From the NCBI RefSeq assembly GCF_000208745.1, contig NC_030854.1, positions 1,271,539 to 1,335,538 of the forward strand: a stretch of 64,000 bases of DNA. The letters are read 5' to 3'. The notes beneath the pieces were generated by a model. That model was not told the DNA's origin and did no database searches. It saw nothing but the letters and a program-made list of their open reading frames with translations. This stretch comes from Theobroma cacao. Its lineage: Eukaryota > Streptophyta > Magnoliopsida > Malvales > Malvaceae. Positions 22,392 to 35,269 of this stretch are shown piece after piece. Each line of letters starts with the position of its first letter. The stretch's first letter is position 1. A program made the translations under genes and the position numbers.

Positions 22392-25300
22392 ACTCCACCC
22401 AACAACAGCATTACCAGTTCAAGCTTTGTTTGCCTGTACCAGAGTTAAAAGCTAAAAGCTTTTGGGTTTTGAAATCTGTTAGAAGCTTGTGCTACAGGGG
22501 TTTAGAGTCAAATGGGTGTTGCTTGAAGAGGTTAGAGTATAGTGGCATGATTGTTAACAACTCTGTTTTTTGTGCTTCGCCTGGTTTTTTTGAAGAAGAG
22601 AAAGCTGAGATGGAGGGTTTGGTTGAGAAAAGCGAGGGATTTGAAGATAAAAATGAAAGCTTTAATGAAAATGGGGTTCAAATGGGGACATTTGCCAAGT
22701 TGCTTGAAGACAAGGGTCGTGAAAGTAGTTCAAGTTCTGATTTTTTGACAACGGAAACAACAGGGCATGAGGAGGAACACAGTCACAGTAGTTCTGAGGA
22801 GGAGTCGGCTTCACCGCCTTTATTGGGTTGGCCAGTACAGAAAAATGCTGAGACAGAAGACTGTAGCAGTAGTAATTGTAGTGAAGATGGAAAGAAACCC
22901 CCTTCGGATGATAGGAAATTAGAGAAGCAAGGCTCCACAGTTTCAGGTATTTATTGACTATATGTCTCTGAGTATATTTCCCTTGCTTGAATTAGTTTGT
23001 TAACTTGTTTGTTTAATGGGGTTATAGAGATTGAGTTGATGAAGGAAAGATTTGCAAAATTGCTGCTTGGAGAAGATATGTCAGGGTGTGGAAATGGTGT
23101 TTGCACAGCCTTGGCTATTTCAAATGCCATCACCAATCTTTGTGGTATGTTAACAATCTTTTTTTGTTTCTTTTTTTTAATTTTTTTTCTAAGATAGTTT
23201 TTATCAATTTGATTTGTCAATGTGAGCATTTGTTTCTAATTTTTGTTGGTTAATTTGGTATTGGCTTTTTGTTTGATGGTTACTTCTCCTTCACTGCCTT
23301 AATTTTGCAGCAACCTTATTTGGGCAAATATGGAGGTTAGAACCACTACCAGTTGAGAAGAAAGCAATGTGGCGAAGAGAGATGGAATGGCTTCTTTCTG
23401 TCAGTGATCACATTGTTGAGTTGATACCCTCGTGGCAGACGTTCCCAGATGGAAGCAAGCTTGAGGTAAAGCTATCTAAACTTTTCCCCCTTTCAAATTG
23501 ACCATTAATCTCTGAAGCATCCTTGAATTGCCAGCCAATACAAGGTGCTAGAATCATTTTCTCTTACCAAAATCTAGAAATCCATTGCAAATACGATCAC
23601 ATTTCAAAGCTGCATTTGAATGTCCAGATATAAATAAAATTGCTTGACTAGTTTTATCAAAAGTGTATTCCAGAAATTAGCAAAGTCAGTAACTACTGTG
23701 CAGGATGGAAAACAACCCAGGTTCTGAAAAGTGACATCAGCAGTTTTTGAATTTTAGTGAACAAGTTCTACCTAAGTGGTGGATTTGTGGTTTACAATGC
23801 CATGTGTAGTTTCTGAAGCAATTCAAATGCCTTTAATGGTGGACTATTCCCTAAGCACACTTATTTAATCATGAGGAAAAAAGAACTGCTAAAAGATAAG
23901 TTTTACCGGTGCATGGTGTAAAATTATCAATATGTTATTTAAACAATTCCATGGTTCGTTGCTGTGATTTCAGGTCATGACTTGCAGGCCCCGATCGGAT
24001 CTTTACATTAATCTTCCAGCTTTAAGAAAATTGGACAACATGCTTCTTGTAAGATCCAGCAACTCTTATTAGGATGTGGAATGATTCCGTTAAGAAGTTT
24101 ATTCTGAATATCACATCATTTTTGCAGGAGATATTAGATAGTTTTGTCGATACAGAGTTCTGGTATGTTGACCAAGGGATTCTAGCCCCAGAGGCAGATG
24201 GATCTACGTCTTTCAGAAAAGCCCTTCAGCGCCAAGAAGAAAAATGGTGGCTTCCTGTGCCTCGAGTGCCTCCAGGAGGCCTTCATGAAAATTCAAGAAA
24301 GCAGTTGCAGCATAAACGTGACTGCACAAACCAGATCCTAAAAGCTGCCATGGCTATCAACAGTATTACTCTAGCTGACATGGAAGTTCCTGAATCATAT
24401 TTAGAATCCCTTCCCAAGGTAAAAGAACGTAAATGTATATTTGGCGTTATATGTTCTAGAAAGTGTTGGTCATTAAATATTTGCCACAAATTTATATCAG
24501 AATGGCCGAGCAAGCTTGGGAGATCTCATTTATCGATATATTTCATCGGATCTGTTCACACCTGAATGTCTTCTTGATTGCCTCGATTTGTCCTCTGAGC
24601 ATCAAGCTATAGAGATTGCCAACCGAGTGGAGGCTTCAATATATTTATGGCGCAAAAAGACCAACTCCAAACCTGTCAACAACACAACCCGCTCCAGTTC
24701 AAAGTCATCATGGGAAATGGTCAAGGACCTAATGGTTGATGCTGAAAAGAGAGAAATACTTGCAGATCGCGCAGAAAGTCTCTTGCTTTGCTTGAAGCAG
24801 CGGTTCCCTGGTCTTCCCCAGACCACATTAGATATGAGCAAAATTCAGTACAACAAGGTTTGTGTCACATATTCCAATTTGAGAGTGGTTATTAAAAATG
24901 CCTTTAATTACAAAAATCCTGCTAATAAATGAAAATTACGATGTTATTTAGGATGTTGGGAAATCCATTTTGGAAAGCTATTCGAGAGTTTTGGAGAGCC
25001 TGGCATTTAACATTGTGGCACGTATTGATGATCTGCTCTACGTTGATGACTTGACCAAGCATTCAGATCAATTCTCTTCATTGACCAGAGTTGGTGTAAT
25101 CGGTCAGAAGAGTCTTTCAATTCCATACTCTGTGCCCTTCTCAAGCACTCCTTATAGAACAGCATTTACCACCCCAAACTTTTCACCAGCACAGCTAGTT
25201 AGCCCTGCGAAGGGAGAAAGATCGCCGTATCTCACAAGCAGCAAATTTCAACAGCGTGGGATAGGTGTGAAAAAAGTCTTGACAGATTATCTTAGTATTG

Positions 25301-25449
25301 ATGTAAGAGGGAAGGAATGCAGTAATTCAAATGAAGGAACAGAATCAGGTTCAGACATAGCTCAAGAAACACCAGTACCTTTTGAAAAATGTCTAAAGGA
25401 GGCGGTCGGCCTAGCAAAAGAGGAGCCAGTTCCACAGAAAGAGCCCTGA
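22355..25449 (+). CDS. Rop guanine nucleotide exchange factor (PRONE domain)
   Basis: Seven exons: 22355-22946, 23029-23144, 23311-23465, 23973-24048, 24128-24418, 24501-24857 and 24952-25449, all with GT-AG introns and consistent phases; 694 aa. Residues 1-195 are a variable, Ser/Glu-rich region. The PRONE catalytic domain follows (about 198-560), starting [20 protein letters not shown] and including [40 protein letters not shown] and the [21 protein letters not shown] segment. The C-terminal tail (about 570-694) is Ser/Pro-rich. RopGEFs load GTP on ROP/RAC GTPases at the plasma membrane, downstream of receptor kinases, in tip growth and polarity. The start is the first ATG giving the long frame. 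This gene is missing from copy 1, where only its 3' flank remains. Confidence 0.95.
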
Positions 25450-26739
25450 TGTTGCAAATCATGAACCAATTTCCTGTTATTCAGCTGACTCTTTTTTTTA
25501 ACTTTTACTTTTGGGTAGAGATAGGAAGGTGCTTGAGAATGGCGAACATTCACCCTATCATTCAAATTGTATTGCAACCAGATGTCTATAATGATAATGA
25601 GTTGAGTAATTCATACTTCTCAGGGCATCATTTACTGTCTCAAAGATGTTCCTGGCAGAACACTTTGCGGATAAAAAGTAGGATAGAAACACCAAATCCC
25701 TGTTTACTTCTCTATGCAAACTTCAGAAAGACACTTCAACTTGGATATCAATGTCTAGTTCATCTACTACTTTTAAAAACTACATTTGCTCAAAAGCCCA
25801 TTCATCTTAATATTTAGCAGACTTGGGGGTGTTCTTGGGCTCAAGGGGTTCGTCTTACAGATTATTTTTCTAGTTTCTCATCGTTCAAATGAGCCCCAAG
25901 GCCCCCGGGTACCTTTGAGGTTTCTGCATGCAGGTAAATCTCCTAGTTGCAGGATGACAGAAGAAAGGAAAATAGAAACACCCAAACCCACTGCTATGAA
26001 CAATCTGGACAGCCAGGGGGCTTTGAACCACTGAAATATCATATACTTGTATGGCATTTTTAGTAACCTCTCCTCTATACAAAACCAATAACCTCCCTCA
26101 ACTATTTAGTAACTTTTCAAGTTCTTCGTCAATAACCTTCTATGTAAAATTACCATGATAACAATTGAGACATATAGCAACAGCTTTCACAAATGTGTTT
26201 TTTTGCTTGCAATGCTCATCTATTATTAAATGACACCCAACAAGTACTTTTCAATCAAAATAAGGATAAATAAAGATTAACCAATGTTGATATTGATAGG
26301 ATTGAAATCCCCCAATTTGCTTGATGGGGTGTATCAGCAGATACGCCTTCCTAGTAACCAACAAAGATGGGGTAGTTGATTGCTTGTAAGCTGATTACAC
26401 GTTTCCCACAAAAAGGCAGTTTGATTGGACACAAGAACTCTGTTCCGTTGTAGTTGGCAATGCAGTTCCAGAAAATAGCGCCCTGAAGTGGCTAAATGGT
26501 GTGCTCTTCGAGGTTGTGCACTGTTGTTGAGATGATTACAGATGTCGGAACTACACAAAGGGATACGATGATTTTACTGCATGCACCTAACTTTGATTGG
26601 ACTTAACAAGAACTTGATAACGCTCGCACATTTTTCTTAAAGCAAAGTGCCACAATAATAAAATTCTCTTCTTCCTAGTGCCAGCTCCATTACCATTAGT
26701 GGGCTGGAGGTGCAATTCTTTTTTAGCTCAAAGTTATAG

Positions 26740-26747
26740 TATAAAAA
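26740..26747 (+). promoter_or_regulatory. Probable TATA box of LTP copy 2
   Basis: TATAAAAA about 60 bp upstream of the ATG, at the place of TATAAATA in copy 1; the core differs by one base. Confidence 0.6.
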
Positions 26748-26805
26748 CCCACTCAGACGAGGGGTTTGCTGCAAGAAGGATTGTTGCATTGGTGAGATGA
26801 GAGAA

Positions 26806-27267
26806 ATGGCAGCTGCATTGAAATTGGTCTGTCTTCTGGGATTGATTGTGCTTGTCAGCATTGTGGGGCTAGAAAGGGTTGATGCAGCAGGGGAATGTGG
26901 GAAATCATCTCCTGATAACGAGGCATTGAAGCTAGCCCCCTGTGCTGAAGCAGCACAAGACCAGAACGCTGCTGTCTCGGCCAGTTGCTGCGACCAGGTG
27001 AGGAAAATAGGCCAAAGCCCAAGCTGTCTCTGTGCCGTTATGCTCTCTAACACTGCTAAAGCATCCGGAATCAAGCCTGAGATTGCCATAACAATCCCAA
27101 AACGCTGCAACATAGCAAACCGTCCAGTCGGTTACAAGTGTGGACGTAAGTCATGATTTCATTACTCCATCTTTGCTTTAAAATTTTGTTCTTTTCCCAT
27201 TAACATCATCGCTTCTATCCTAGCATATATCATAACTGCTTGTTTTGCAGCATATACACTTCCTTGA
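26806..27267 (+). CDS. DIR1-like non-specific lipid transfer protein, copy 2
   Basis: Exons 26806-27145 and 27251-27267, GT-AG intron, 118 aa, with the same signal peptide, eight-cysteine pattern (residues 31, 46, 61-62, 74/76, 101 and 112) and 17-nt last exon as copy 1. I chose the ATG at 26806 because it matches copy 1; here an in-frame ATG also exists at 26797 (adding MRE) because of a small change in the leader. Amino-acid differences from copy 1 are Leu for Ile near residue 41 and Gln for Arg at 70. It is the only gene that appears intact in both copies 1 and 2. Predicted as a secreted lipid-binding protein. Confidence 0.9.
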
Positions 27268-29290
27268 AGGGAAAATTTGTGGACTCAAGACTGCTTGCTG
27301 GAGCTCACTTGTTCTAGTGGTGACTATGTAGCTTAAGCTTGCCCTCTGTACGAATAAATGCTTGCAGCTTGTTTATATCTACCTTAAACAATAATACGAA
27401 TTGAAATTTTCTTCTTTTTTATTAGCTTTTGCTTGCATTACCCTTTGAATCTCAGTTCAGAAACCAACAGAGAAGCAACAAAACTGATTCCAAAGGCATG
27501 ATTAGTTTGCCATTGGAGACGGGCATTGATCATGAAACATCAGAATCATCAAAAATCCTAATAAACTTTGATAAACATGTGGTTGCAGAATATTTGTCCT
27601 GACCCAATGTAAGTCTTCTTTAACGACCAGAACTTTCTTAAACGACCATTTTAAAGCATTTGTCCCACCAACTGATAGGATAGAGGCTGCCTTAATCTGT
27701 GGGTCGCAATTTTGGAAGGGAATAACCTAGACTAAAGAGTAGACATCTTTTCGGGTCAGATAGGGAATAGACAGGACAGTTCGGAGACAAAACTGTGGAA
27801 TTTTTGCAAGATAATTGTGGTAGCTGGGCCACACCCAATTGAAGGTTGCTTTAACTGTTTATGGTTCGTGGCATCCTTTTAGGCAATCTTGGTCATGAGC
27901 TGGCAAAGAGGAGCTTTCAGGTATCTCAAAGGACAAAGAAAACTTGACAAGGACAAAACGAATATGTTCTGTCAGATTCATTTTTTTGACCTATTTATAG
28001 CTACATAAAGGTTAGAGTTTTCCAATTTGGTATTAAACAAATAATCATTCAAACCTCCTGGTGAAAACTTGGTTTTATTTTATGTTCTTGGCATTGCAAA
28101 TCAAGAGACAAAAGCAGCTAATCTAAGCAGAGGAAAATTTTTCCTTAAATCTTCCTTTCATGGGAGTTCCATGTCACGGACAAGAGACAAGATAATCATT
28201 ATCCAACAAAGTGATTAACATTCAATAAGAGGGAAAAGAGACATGGAGGAAGCTTTTACTTTATCATGAAGCATCCCATAGTCACAAGTTTTCTTCCAAA
28301 TTCAAAATTAGGTAAAACAGCAACCAAAAATCTCATAATAATCAAATTCAATCCTCTTGTTATAGGCAAAATGATGACATAAAGCACAGTTCAGCCATCA
28401 ATAACAGATAGTCTAGCAGAAGTTTGTAATTCATCATAATATATCAAAGTCACTTAAGCAGATATCCTTTACAGAAAAAAAGAGCAAGTCTCATCACATC
28501 CTTTTACAGTGAAGAAGGGAGACCACATAACTATATTTGCTTGGCTGGAGAAACAAATAACGGCCAGCTGTCTGCAGCGTCTGACTACTATAACTACCTC
28601 CCACATAACAAGAGATAGATTAAACTGCTATGTATCTTCCTATGTACCTGTTAAGGATAAAGTCAAGAAAACGATGCAAAGATAAAAAGGGGATATCATG
28701 AGTCATACATAAGTAACTCACACGCCACTTATACTTATTTTCTGTTTTTTGCCCGTGTATCTTGGCTTCTTGTAGGGGTGAAAGAGAGAAGGAGAGTCGT
28801 AGGATGGGATATTAATTGATTGATCAAACATAAGAAAAATAAAAAAAGGAAAGCAGCTTGAGCATGGAGTCCATTCATTGCATTGGTTAGATCATAGAAT
28901 TCACGACAAAACTATATTATTTGATCATCTAGAAACAGAGTTTTAGACCCTAAATTACTTTACTTTTACAGGTATATCTGAAAATTTGATTCTAGCAATC
29001 AAGTAATTGGCCAAAAAACTTCAAACTGGACCAAGGTGACAAAATACCGTTAAAGATCAGTTCACTAGTAGTAATGGAAGATAAATCCAAGCTAGGTCTA
29101 ACACTCCGGGCGACTGATACTCAAAGAGAACTTGTGAAGGTTTTGTTCAGATCTTAAAGATCTTGGCAATTAAGTTATTATTAGCAAAGAATAACAGATT
29201 TAATGCAGAACCAAGAAGAAGATCCATATAATTCCAGTGAACATCTGACTAAAGGTACCTTAATAAGTATGCTGATTAGCAAGTGAACTT

Positions 29291-31147
29291 TTAGTAATAG
29301 AGAGACCCTGCAAAAAAGGAAATGTACAATTAACAAAGATTTCAACCTTACAGTTAAAAAGTTATCCGCTATGCTCCTCATTACTATAGGCTTATAGCAC
29401 ATCAGACAGTCATACTGTCATACCTTGCCACCAGTTTCCTCTTGATGCACTCCCTGAATCATCTTCACCACCATCCTTCTTGGACTAGAAAGTTATGAAA
29501 ACATGTTAGCAGATGCCTAAACAAAAATACTGATCAAACTAAAAAACTTGAATATATTCCAGATTTGTGTGCAAAAAAAAAATGCTCAAAATGTTCTTCC
29601 AGTCACTAGATATTTCATGCCTATAGGAAAACTTGCTGTGCTCACCACAGAGTTTAATCCAGAGCCCTGGTTACTCTGGGGATGTGAGTATACATCTTGG
29701 CCACCATAGTAGATTGATGAACATAGATGACATGGTTGTACTCTTTGCTCCTGATAAATGGAACTCATGTCTCTATTTGCCATGCTCTGATTTTCAGCTT
29801 CAAGTTCTTTAGAAAAATTACCTGCCAAGACTGGGTTGATTTAGATAGAGTTTTCAGGAATTCAAGAACTACCTAGAGAATCAGAATCAGAGATAAATAA
29901 ACAAGCAAAGACAGCATCATTCTCTCTCTCTCTGTGTGAAGAACTTTTGCTTAAATCTGATAAAAAAAGGGTAGAAATGAGATATAATGTTGAGCTATAA
30001 GTAATTGGGAGCAGCTGCTTCAATTCAATCGTATAAATCACAAGAATGATACAGATAAATCAGTAAATTTGCTATTCAACAAATAAAACTAGAGGTGATC
30101 ATAACCATGAGAACGTTTAACTTTATGATTTTTACCAAATACTGTCAATTCAATCACCATAGACAAGAGAGGGAATTTCAGCAAAAAGGAAAAACCAATC
30201 CTTTTTTTTTACGTTAGTAATACTAGACTCAAAATCTTGTCTTACATATAGAAAACATTAAAGATCAGTATGATTTAAAATAAAACCATGTAAAAGCTAG
30301 AACTGATGCACAAACCTGGGGCTCCAGGCTTTGTGTTCCCGGCCTCATTCGGAGAATCCTGCCTTTTAGCCATCAAATCAGGACGCAGAGACTCCCTTCC
30401 TAACACCTGAACCAACACCAGACAGGAGAATTTAAAACTTGCATAATTAAACTAGAAAGCTTACCAGACTATTAAAAGATTGAGACAAAAGAAAAGCACA
30501 ACGAGACAATCGGCCTTAAAAGAGAACTGGCATGCCATGCAGATATTTACTTATGAGAGAACAGGGCAAATACCATATCAAGTAAGTACATTTGAAAAGG
30601 AAGAAACTATGGGGGGAAAATACCAAATAACAAGAAACAATGTCAAGTCTTAAGCGTTTTAAGCATCAATCACGTTTATATCAGCTCTCATTGGCAGTCT
30701 TATTTTCACCTTTCACTGCCCGAGACAACCTCACTTTTAAGATTTGCCAAAAACACTTCAAATCCTTTGGTCTCATCAATCCTTTAATCAATCTCGTAAC
30801 GCTCAACAAAAGAAAATTTCCTATTCAGAAAGAAAAAACTAAAAAGCAATAGTCTCAAAATACTAAATTAGAATTGAATAACAAAAAAAGATTCAACCTT
30901 TGGAACTCCATGGGACATAAACCAAAAACCCCATTAACAAAAATATTGAATACCAAAGAAAAGAAAGAGAATTCAAACCCCAATAGGCTAAAAGAAAAGA
31001 TTTCATTGAACATGACAATAATACCTTCGATGGAGGAGCAAATATAGACCTGAAAATCCCTGTGGAAGATGAAGGTGACTCTTTCGAACCAAAGAGCTCT
31101 GAAGTAAAAGAAGAAGAAGACGACCCCACTGCTTTGCTTCCTTCCAT
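29291..31147 (-). CDS. Conserved plant protein of unknown function, 155 aa
   Basis: Five exons read leftwards: 31147-31025, 30406-30316, 29821-29646, 29484-29424 and 29307-29291, all GT-AG, phases consistent, 155 aa. It begins MEGSKAVGSSSSSFTSELFG, has a Ser-rich region, GIFRSIFAPPSKVLGRES, a central NFSKELEAENQSM stretch, a YYGGQDVYSHP segment, an acidic KKDGGEDDSGS stretch, and ends NWWQGSLYY. No signal peptide, membrane helix or known catalytic motif is seen. I recognise it as a conserved plant family but cannot name a function. The strong codon-phase agreement and conserved ends argue it is real. Only its 17-nt last exon survives in copy 1. Confidence 0.85.
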
Positions 31148-34100
31148 TCTCTCAGCAAAAGACTTATCCTTTGTGTCTTATCAATCTTTATATTAATCTT
31201 TGCTTAGTCCCCAAGTGAGATACGTTTATATAGTTATGTAGATTGAAAGAAGCACCGTCAAGAGAGAAAAGAAAGAAACAAAACGGAAAGATAAAGAAGA
31301 GAACTATAGAAGGAAAGAAAGAAAAAAAAAGGAAAGGAAAACAAGGAAGGAAGGAGGAGAACAAAACAGTACGCAACAGAAAGAGATAAGAAAAAAAGAA
31401 GAAGAAGAAAGACACGTGAAGATTGCGCTTTGTTTGTAGTAGTTTTTATTTAGTTGTAGAGAGAAACGAAACCGTCCTCCTCTCTTACCAATTTATACTA
31501 AAATAAGCCAATGACTTTTCGGGTCGAGTTAAAAGAAAGAAAAGAAAACGAAAATCATAAAAAATAAGCAACTCTCCTATGGTTTTGATGACCCAGAGAG
31601 AGTGTCCGCTGTTTCTTCCTATTTGTCGCCGCCGACCTGTCACCTTACAGCCTTATGTTTCTGTTTCTGTTTTCTCGGTCCTTTTACTTTGTTGACAGGC
31701 AGACAGATATATGCCACCTGGTGCAATCACTGTGTACGTGGGTCCTGGATCCAAGTCCCGACCTGTTACTGCCACGAGCACCCTAGTGGATAATAACAAT
31801 TCCCCCACCCCTCGCTCCTTTTCCTTTCCAAAGTCCCTGGCTCGAGTTTCAATCTCGTATAGGATAGATAAGGTTCTAAAACCTTATGAGTTGAGAAAAA
31901 GATGATCTCGTGACAACTAGTTCCTGGTAAAAAAGAGCAAAAGGACCTTTCTCCCTGTTGAATTCAATTTTGACTTCTCCTGCTCTTGCTTTAACTAGTT
32001 TTCTAGTTTGGCTACTTTCCTGATCCAGGCACAGGGCCAAGATAGAAGTAGACCTGACCTGATCGGTGACCTTTGCCCCTCATGACCTTATCTCTTTATC
32101 CTGTCGGCCCAGCCCCTGGTGGGTCTTCTTCGTTCACTCAGGTTCCAGGACTTCCACTGCTTATTTGGAACTAATGACCATGTTACATGAACTCGAGATG
32201 GGATAAACAGTGTCAGACACAGAGTATATGTTATAAAGATTTCGAATTAATCTTAACGAATACAACTAGTACACAAATATCTATAGAGAAATCGGTTGGT
32301 ATTGTCCAAATCTGAGGCAGGGGCCCAATGTTTTGGATAAGCAAGTTTTCTCATTTGTGAGATTGATTAACATTAACAATGATAGAATTTCAGAAATTTT
32401 TTCCTAGTGATGAAGAGGAATGGTCCACATGGCAAGAGAGGACAAGGTGGAGCCGAAGGAGACAAACAGGAATTCCAAGTGGAAAAGGGCAGGAGGGGTC
32501 AGGGAGGGAGTTGTGTCGACTCTTGCCACTGTGGGTCGCCGCATGGTCTACATGTGTCCAATCCTGAGCCACATGGAGTGTCGTCGTCCTAGAATCTGAC
32601 AGGTTTCTCAAGGCATTGAATGGTACAGTGTTGTCAAGGTAAAATTCTATGAAGATCTTGTTTAATTTATTTATTTTTCTTTTATAACCTTGCATATTAT
32701 ACCATTCATGCTATATTTCCAATCAAATTAGTATAGGAATCAAATGGGAAAACCGCTTTTTGAGTTATCATGGTCAGTTTCATTTATTTAGTAATGAAAT
32801 TATGGCAGTGAGTTAAGGATAAGCATCACATTAAATGCAAAGATAAAATAAGCAAATTAGTCAACGGAAACAAAAATAGGGAAACCAATCTTTGACAAAT
32901 CCAACCCTGTTAGCTGATTAAATTTCTTGCTGATTACGATAAGATTCTTACCATTAAATGCTATTGTTTCCAAATACAACACTATATTATCTTCCTTCGA
33001 TAAAAAAAATTTCGAAAGATTTTGTGAACAATAGGATATTCTTTTTTTTTTTAAATGCTTCAATTCAAATATTATTATTTGATAAGATATTCCATCATAA
33101 AATATTCGTTAATATCTCGATATTCATTTTGATTAAGATTTATCGGAACCTGAAATTGATTAAACTGATGATAAGGAAAAATTATGGGTGAAATCGTGTG
33201 GATGGAAGTGCAACAGCTAGCACTAGAAGAGCACAAAGGGGCAAGCTATAGCTAAAACTGAAAATGCTTATCCCACAGATAAGAACAAAGAGAAGAAAAA
33301 ACGGAAAGCAGAACACGTTACGAGCACGACAACGATGTCCCAATTCGGCGAGTGGCGACGAGGAGGATGACTTGCATGTGCGCTTTGTCTACACTCCATT
33401 TCTTGTCTTTTGTTTTACCTTTTTTATATCACAGAAGAAACTTCGTCCAGGCCCAATATGCTGCTTCCGGGTGGAGAAGACAGAAGAGGATGATAAGCCC
33501 AAGAGTATTAAGGCCAGGAGCCTGGAGGTGGCAGGCTGCAGGCCTGGTTTTGGTCAGGGCTTCAAATCCACAATTTCCCTTGTTTTGGAATCATGGCAAC
33601 AATTGAATTTTTTTTTAAATTTTTTTTAGGGAATAACTTGAGTTATCTATATTTAAATATTTAATTTATTAATTGATGTATGACTTTCGATTTAAATAGT
33701 AAAATTCGAATTTTTTTTCTTTCAAAACCAAAAAATATTTATCTATATTTTTTTATTGTCGTGTGAACAAGAAGAAAGAAACTTGCTACAATTAATTGTT
33801 TTGTTATCGTGTGAAAAAGAAGAAAGAAGCTTATTATCTTGAAAATATTTTCTACTTCACTTTATGTTTTTTTTTCATAATTTTGTTTCACATATCTAGT
33901 TTTATATTATCCAAAAAAAACTCTTAATTTTTAAATCTTGAACCTTAAACCCAAATAGTACAAACAAATAATTTAATGAAAAAAAGTGACATTAATATAA
34001 AAAATTTGTTAGACACGCAACACATAATTATGAAAAGAATATGGAACAAGAAGAGAATTTTTGGTTTTTTTGATTTGATCACTGCGGGCAATTTCCTCAA

Positions 34101-34925
34101 ACTTTCGAGATACCCAAGTCTTAAAAGGAATCTTAAATATCTTGTAACCTAGCAATACACTTTATTGATTGAAGAAAAAGTTTGGAAAAATAGAATGTGA
34201 ACATAATAATTACTACCAAATAAATCCAAGAAACAAGAAAATAAAGTCACTGAAATATAATATAATCTAGAATTTTACAATTCTTTTGCTTTTGTTATTT
34301 TCATAAAAGACATTTTCATTGACGGAGTCAATGACCTAAACCCCTTTTTTTTTTATTCTTCTTCTTTTTCTACACCGTATATAATAAGTAGCTTAGATAG
34401 GAACTGATTTAATAGCAAAAATGGAGAAAATAATCAACAAATGCTTCCTTTATGACTTATTGATCACCCAATCAATGCATGGGAATAGACTTTGCTTCGT
34501 CCCACAAAGACTTACCAAGTCAATGATATTTGTAATTGTTCAGATTATTGAGTGTAGGTCAGCCACCCAAGGTTTGCTGTTAGATGGAATTTGCCATCAG
34601 CCTTGGTGGCCAACTACGCGTATAGATCAGTATTTGCTGGAACCCAGTTATTTGAACAACTAAGTTGCTCAAAAGGACCTTTGAAGTACAATCTAAGTGA
34701 AGTTCTAGAGCATAATGATTGTTGTCAGAAATCAGAAGGGAAAGGCTCTGAAGCTTGAAGCTTTAATTAGCTTCAGGGCATGATTCGGATACTGGAAATT
34801 AAGCTCTCAAAGTGAGCAACAAAGTGGGTGAACATGATCCAATATTTTGGTATCTATTAATGTAGATACATGTACATAAAACCCAAAACGGGGAAGAAAA
34901 GAGAGAACAAAAATTGGGAAAGACT
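31148..34925. other. Intergenic region, 155-aa gene promoter to Cys-rich peptide gene
   Basis: The first ~300 bp upstream of 31147 are a purine-rich (on +) leader/promoter. 32653-32978 is block F, copy 2. Short frames at 32379-32695 and 33264-33629 (Lys/Arg-rich start, then an Ala/Trp-rich stretch) have no recognisable domain and no supporting structure. 33630-34400 is strongly AT-rich. No gene can be supported. Confidence 0.5.
32653..32978. repeat. Duplicated block F, copy 2
   Basis: Partner of 16911-17233; see that entry for the order of blocks. Confidence 0.85.
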
Positions 34926-35269
34926 CTAATGTAGTTTCCAAGGCAGGCACTTGAGCTGAGAGCAGGGTTGGGTCCAAGTAGTGGAGCATTCACCTCCAGG
35001 TCCATCGCAACACTTGCAGACAACACCAAGAGTAGCAAAAATCTTCGAGTAACCTGCAAATTAGATAAAGAACAACCCCATATGTAAGTCTGACTGACAG
35101 AGAAAGCATTAGCAATCACTGAAAGTTGCAGGAACTATAGAACCGGATTCTTACTTTGTTGATCAGGCAGGATGGATAGTGGCCTTGCCTCTGAAGCCAG
35201 GGGCACCTGAGATGCAGAAACTGAGATTACAAGCAACAGCAGAAGCAGAAAGCGCTGGAATCTATCCAT
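34926..35269 (-). CDS. Small secreted cysteine-rich peptide, 80 aa
   Basis: Two exons read leftwards: 35269-35155 and 35053-34926, with a GT-AG intron splitting a Ser codon; 80 aa. Residues 1-20 are a signal peptide (MDRFQRF then a Leu-rich core and SVSAS). The mature part has six cysteines in a C-X-C-C ... C ... C ... C pattern (VCKCCDGPGGEC, QPC, LKC) and ends LPWKLH. A small secreted Cys-rich protein suggests an apoplastic signalling or defence peptide, but I do not recognise a named family. Start choice: the only ATG giving a signal peptide in frame with the Cys-rich exon. A 60-bp remnant of its 3' end is in copy 1. Confidence 0.78.

Larger units (their letters stand above)
25790..29421. 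repeat. Duplicated block E, copy 2
   Basis: Partner of 12398-16035. It contains the RopGEF 3' flank, the second LTP gene and the terminal exon of the 155-aa gene. 25450-26740 and 27270-29290 otherwise hold no recognisable gene; short frames such as 25786-26034 are shared with copy 1 but look like 3' flanking DNA. Confidence 0.9.

Noticed and set aside
33264..33629. Basic-rich frame 33264-33629 and its neighbour 32379-32695
   Set aside because: The composition is odd, but there are no recognisable domains, splice partners or duplicated counterparts. I cannot support a gene.
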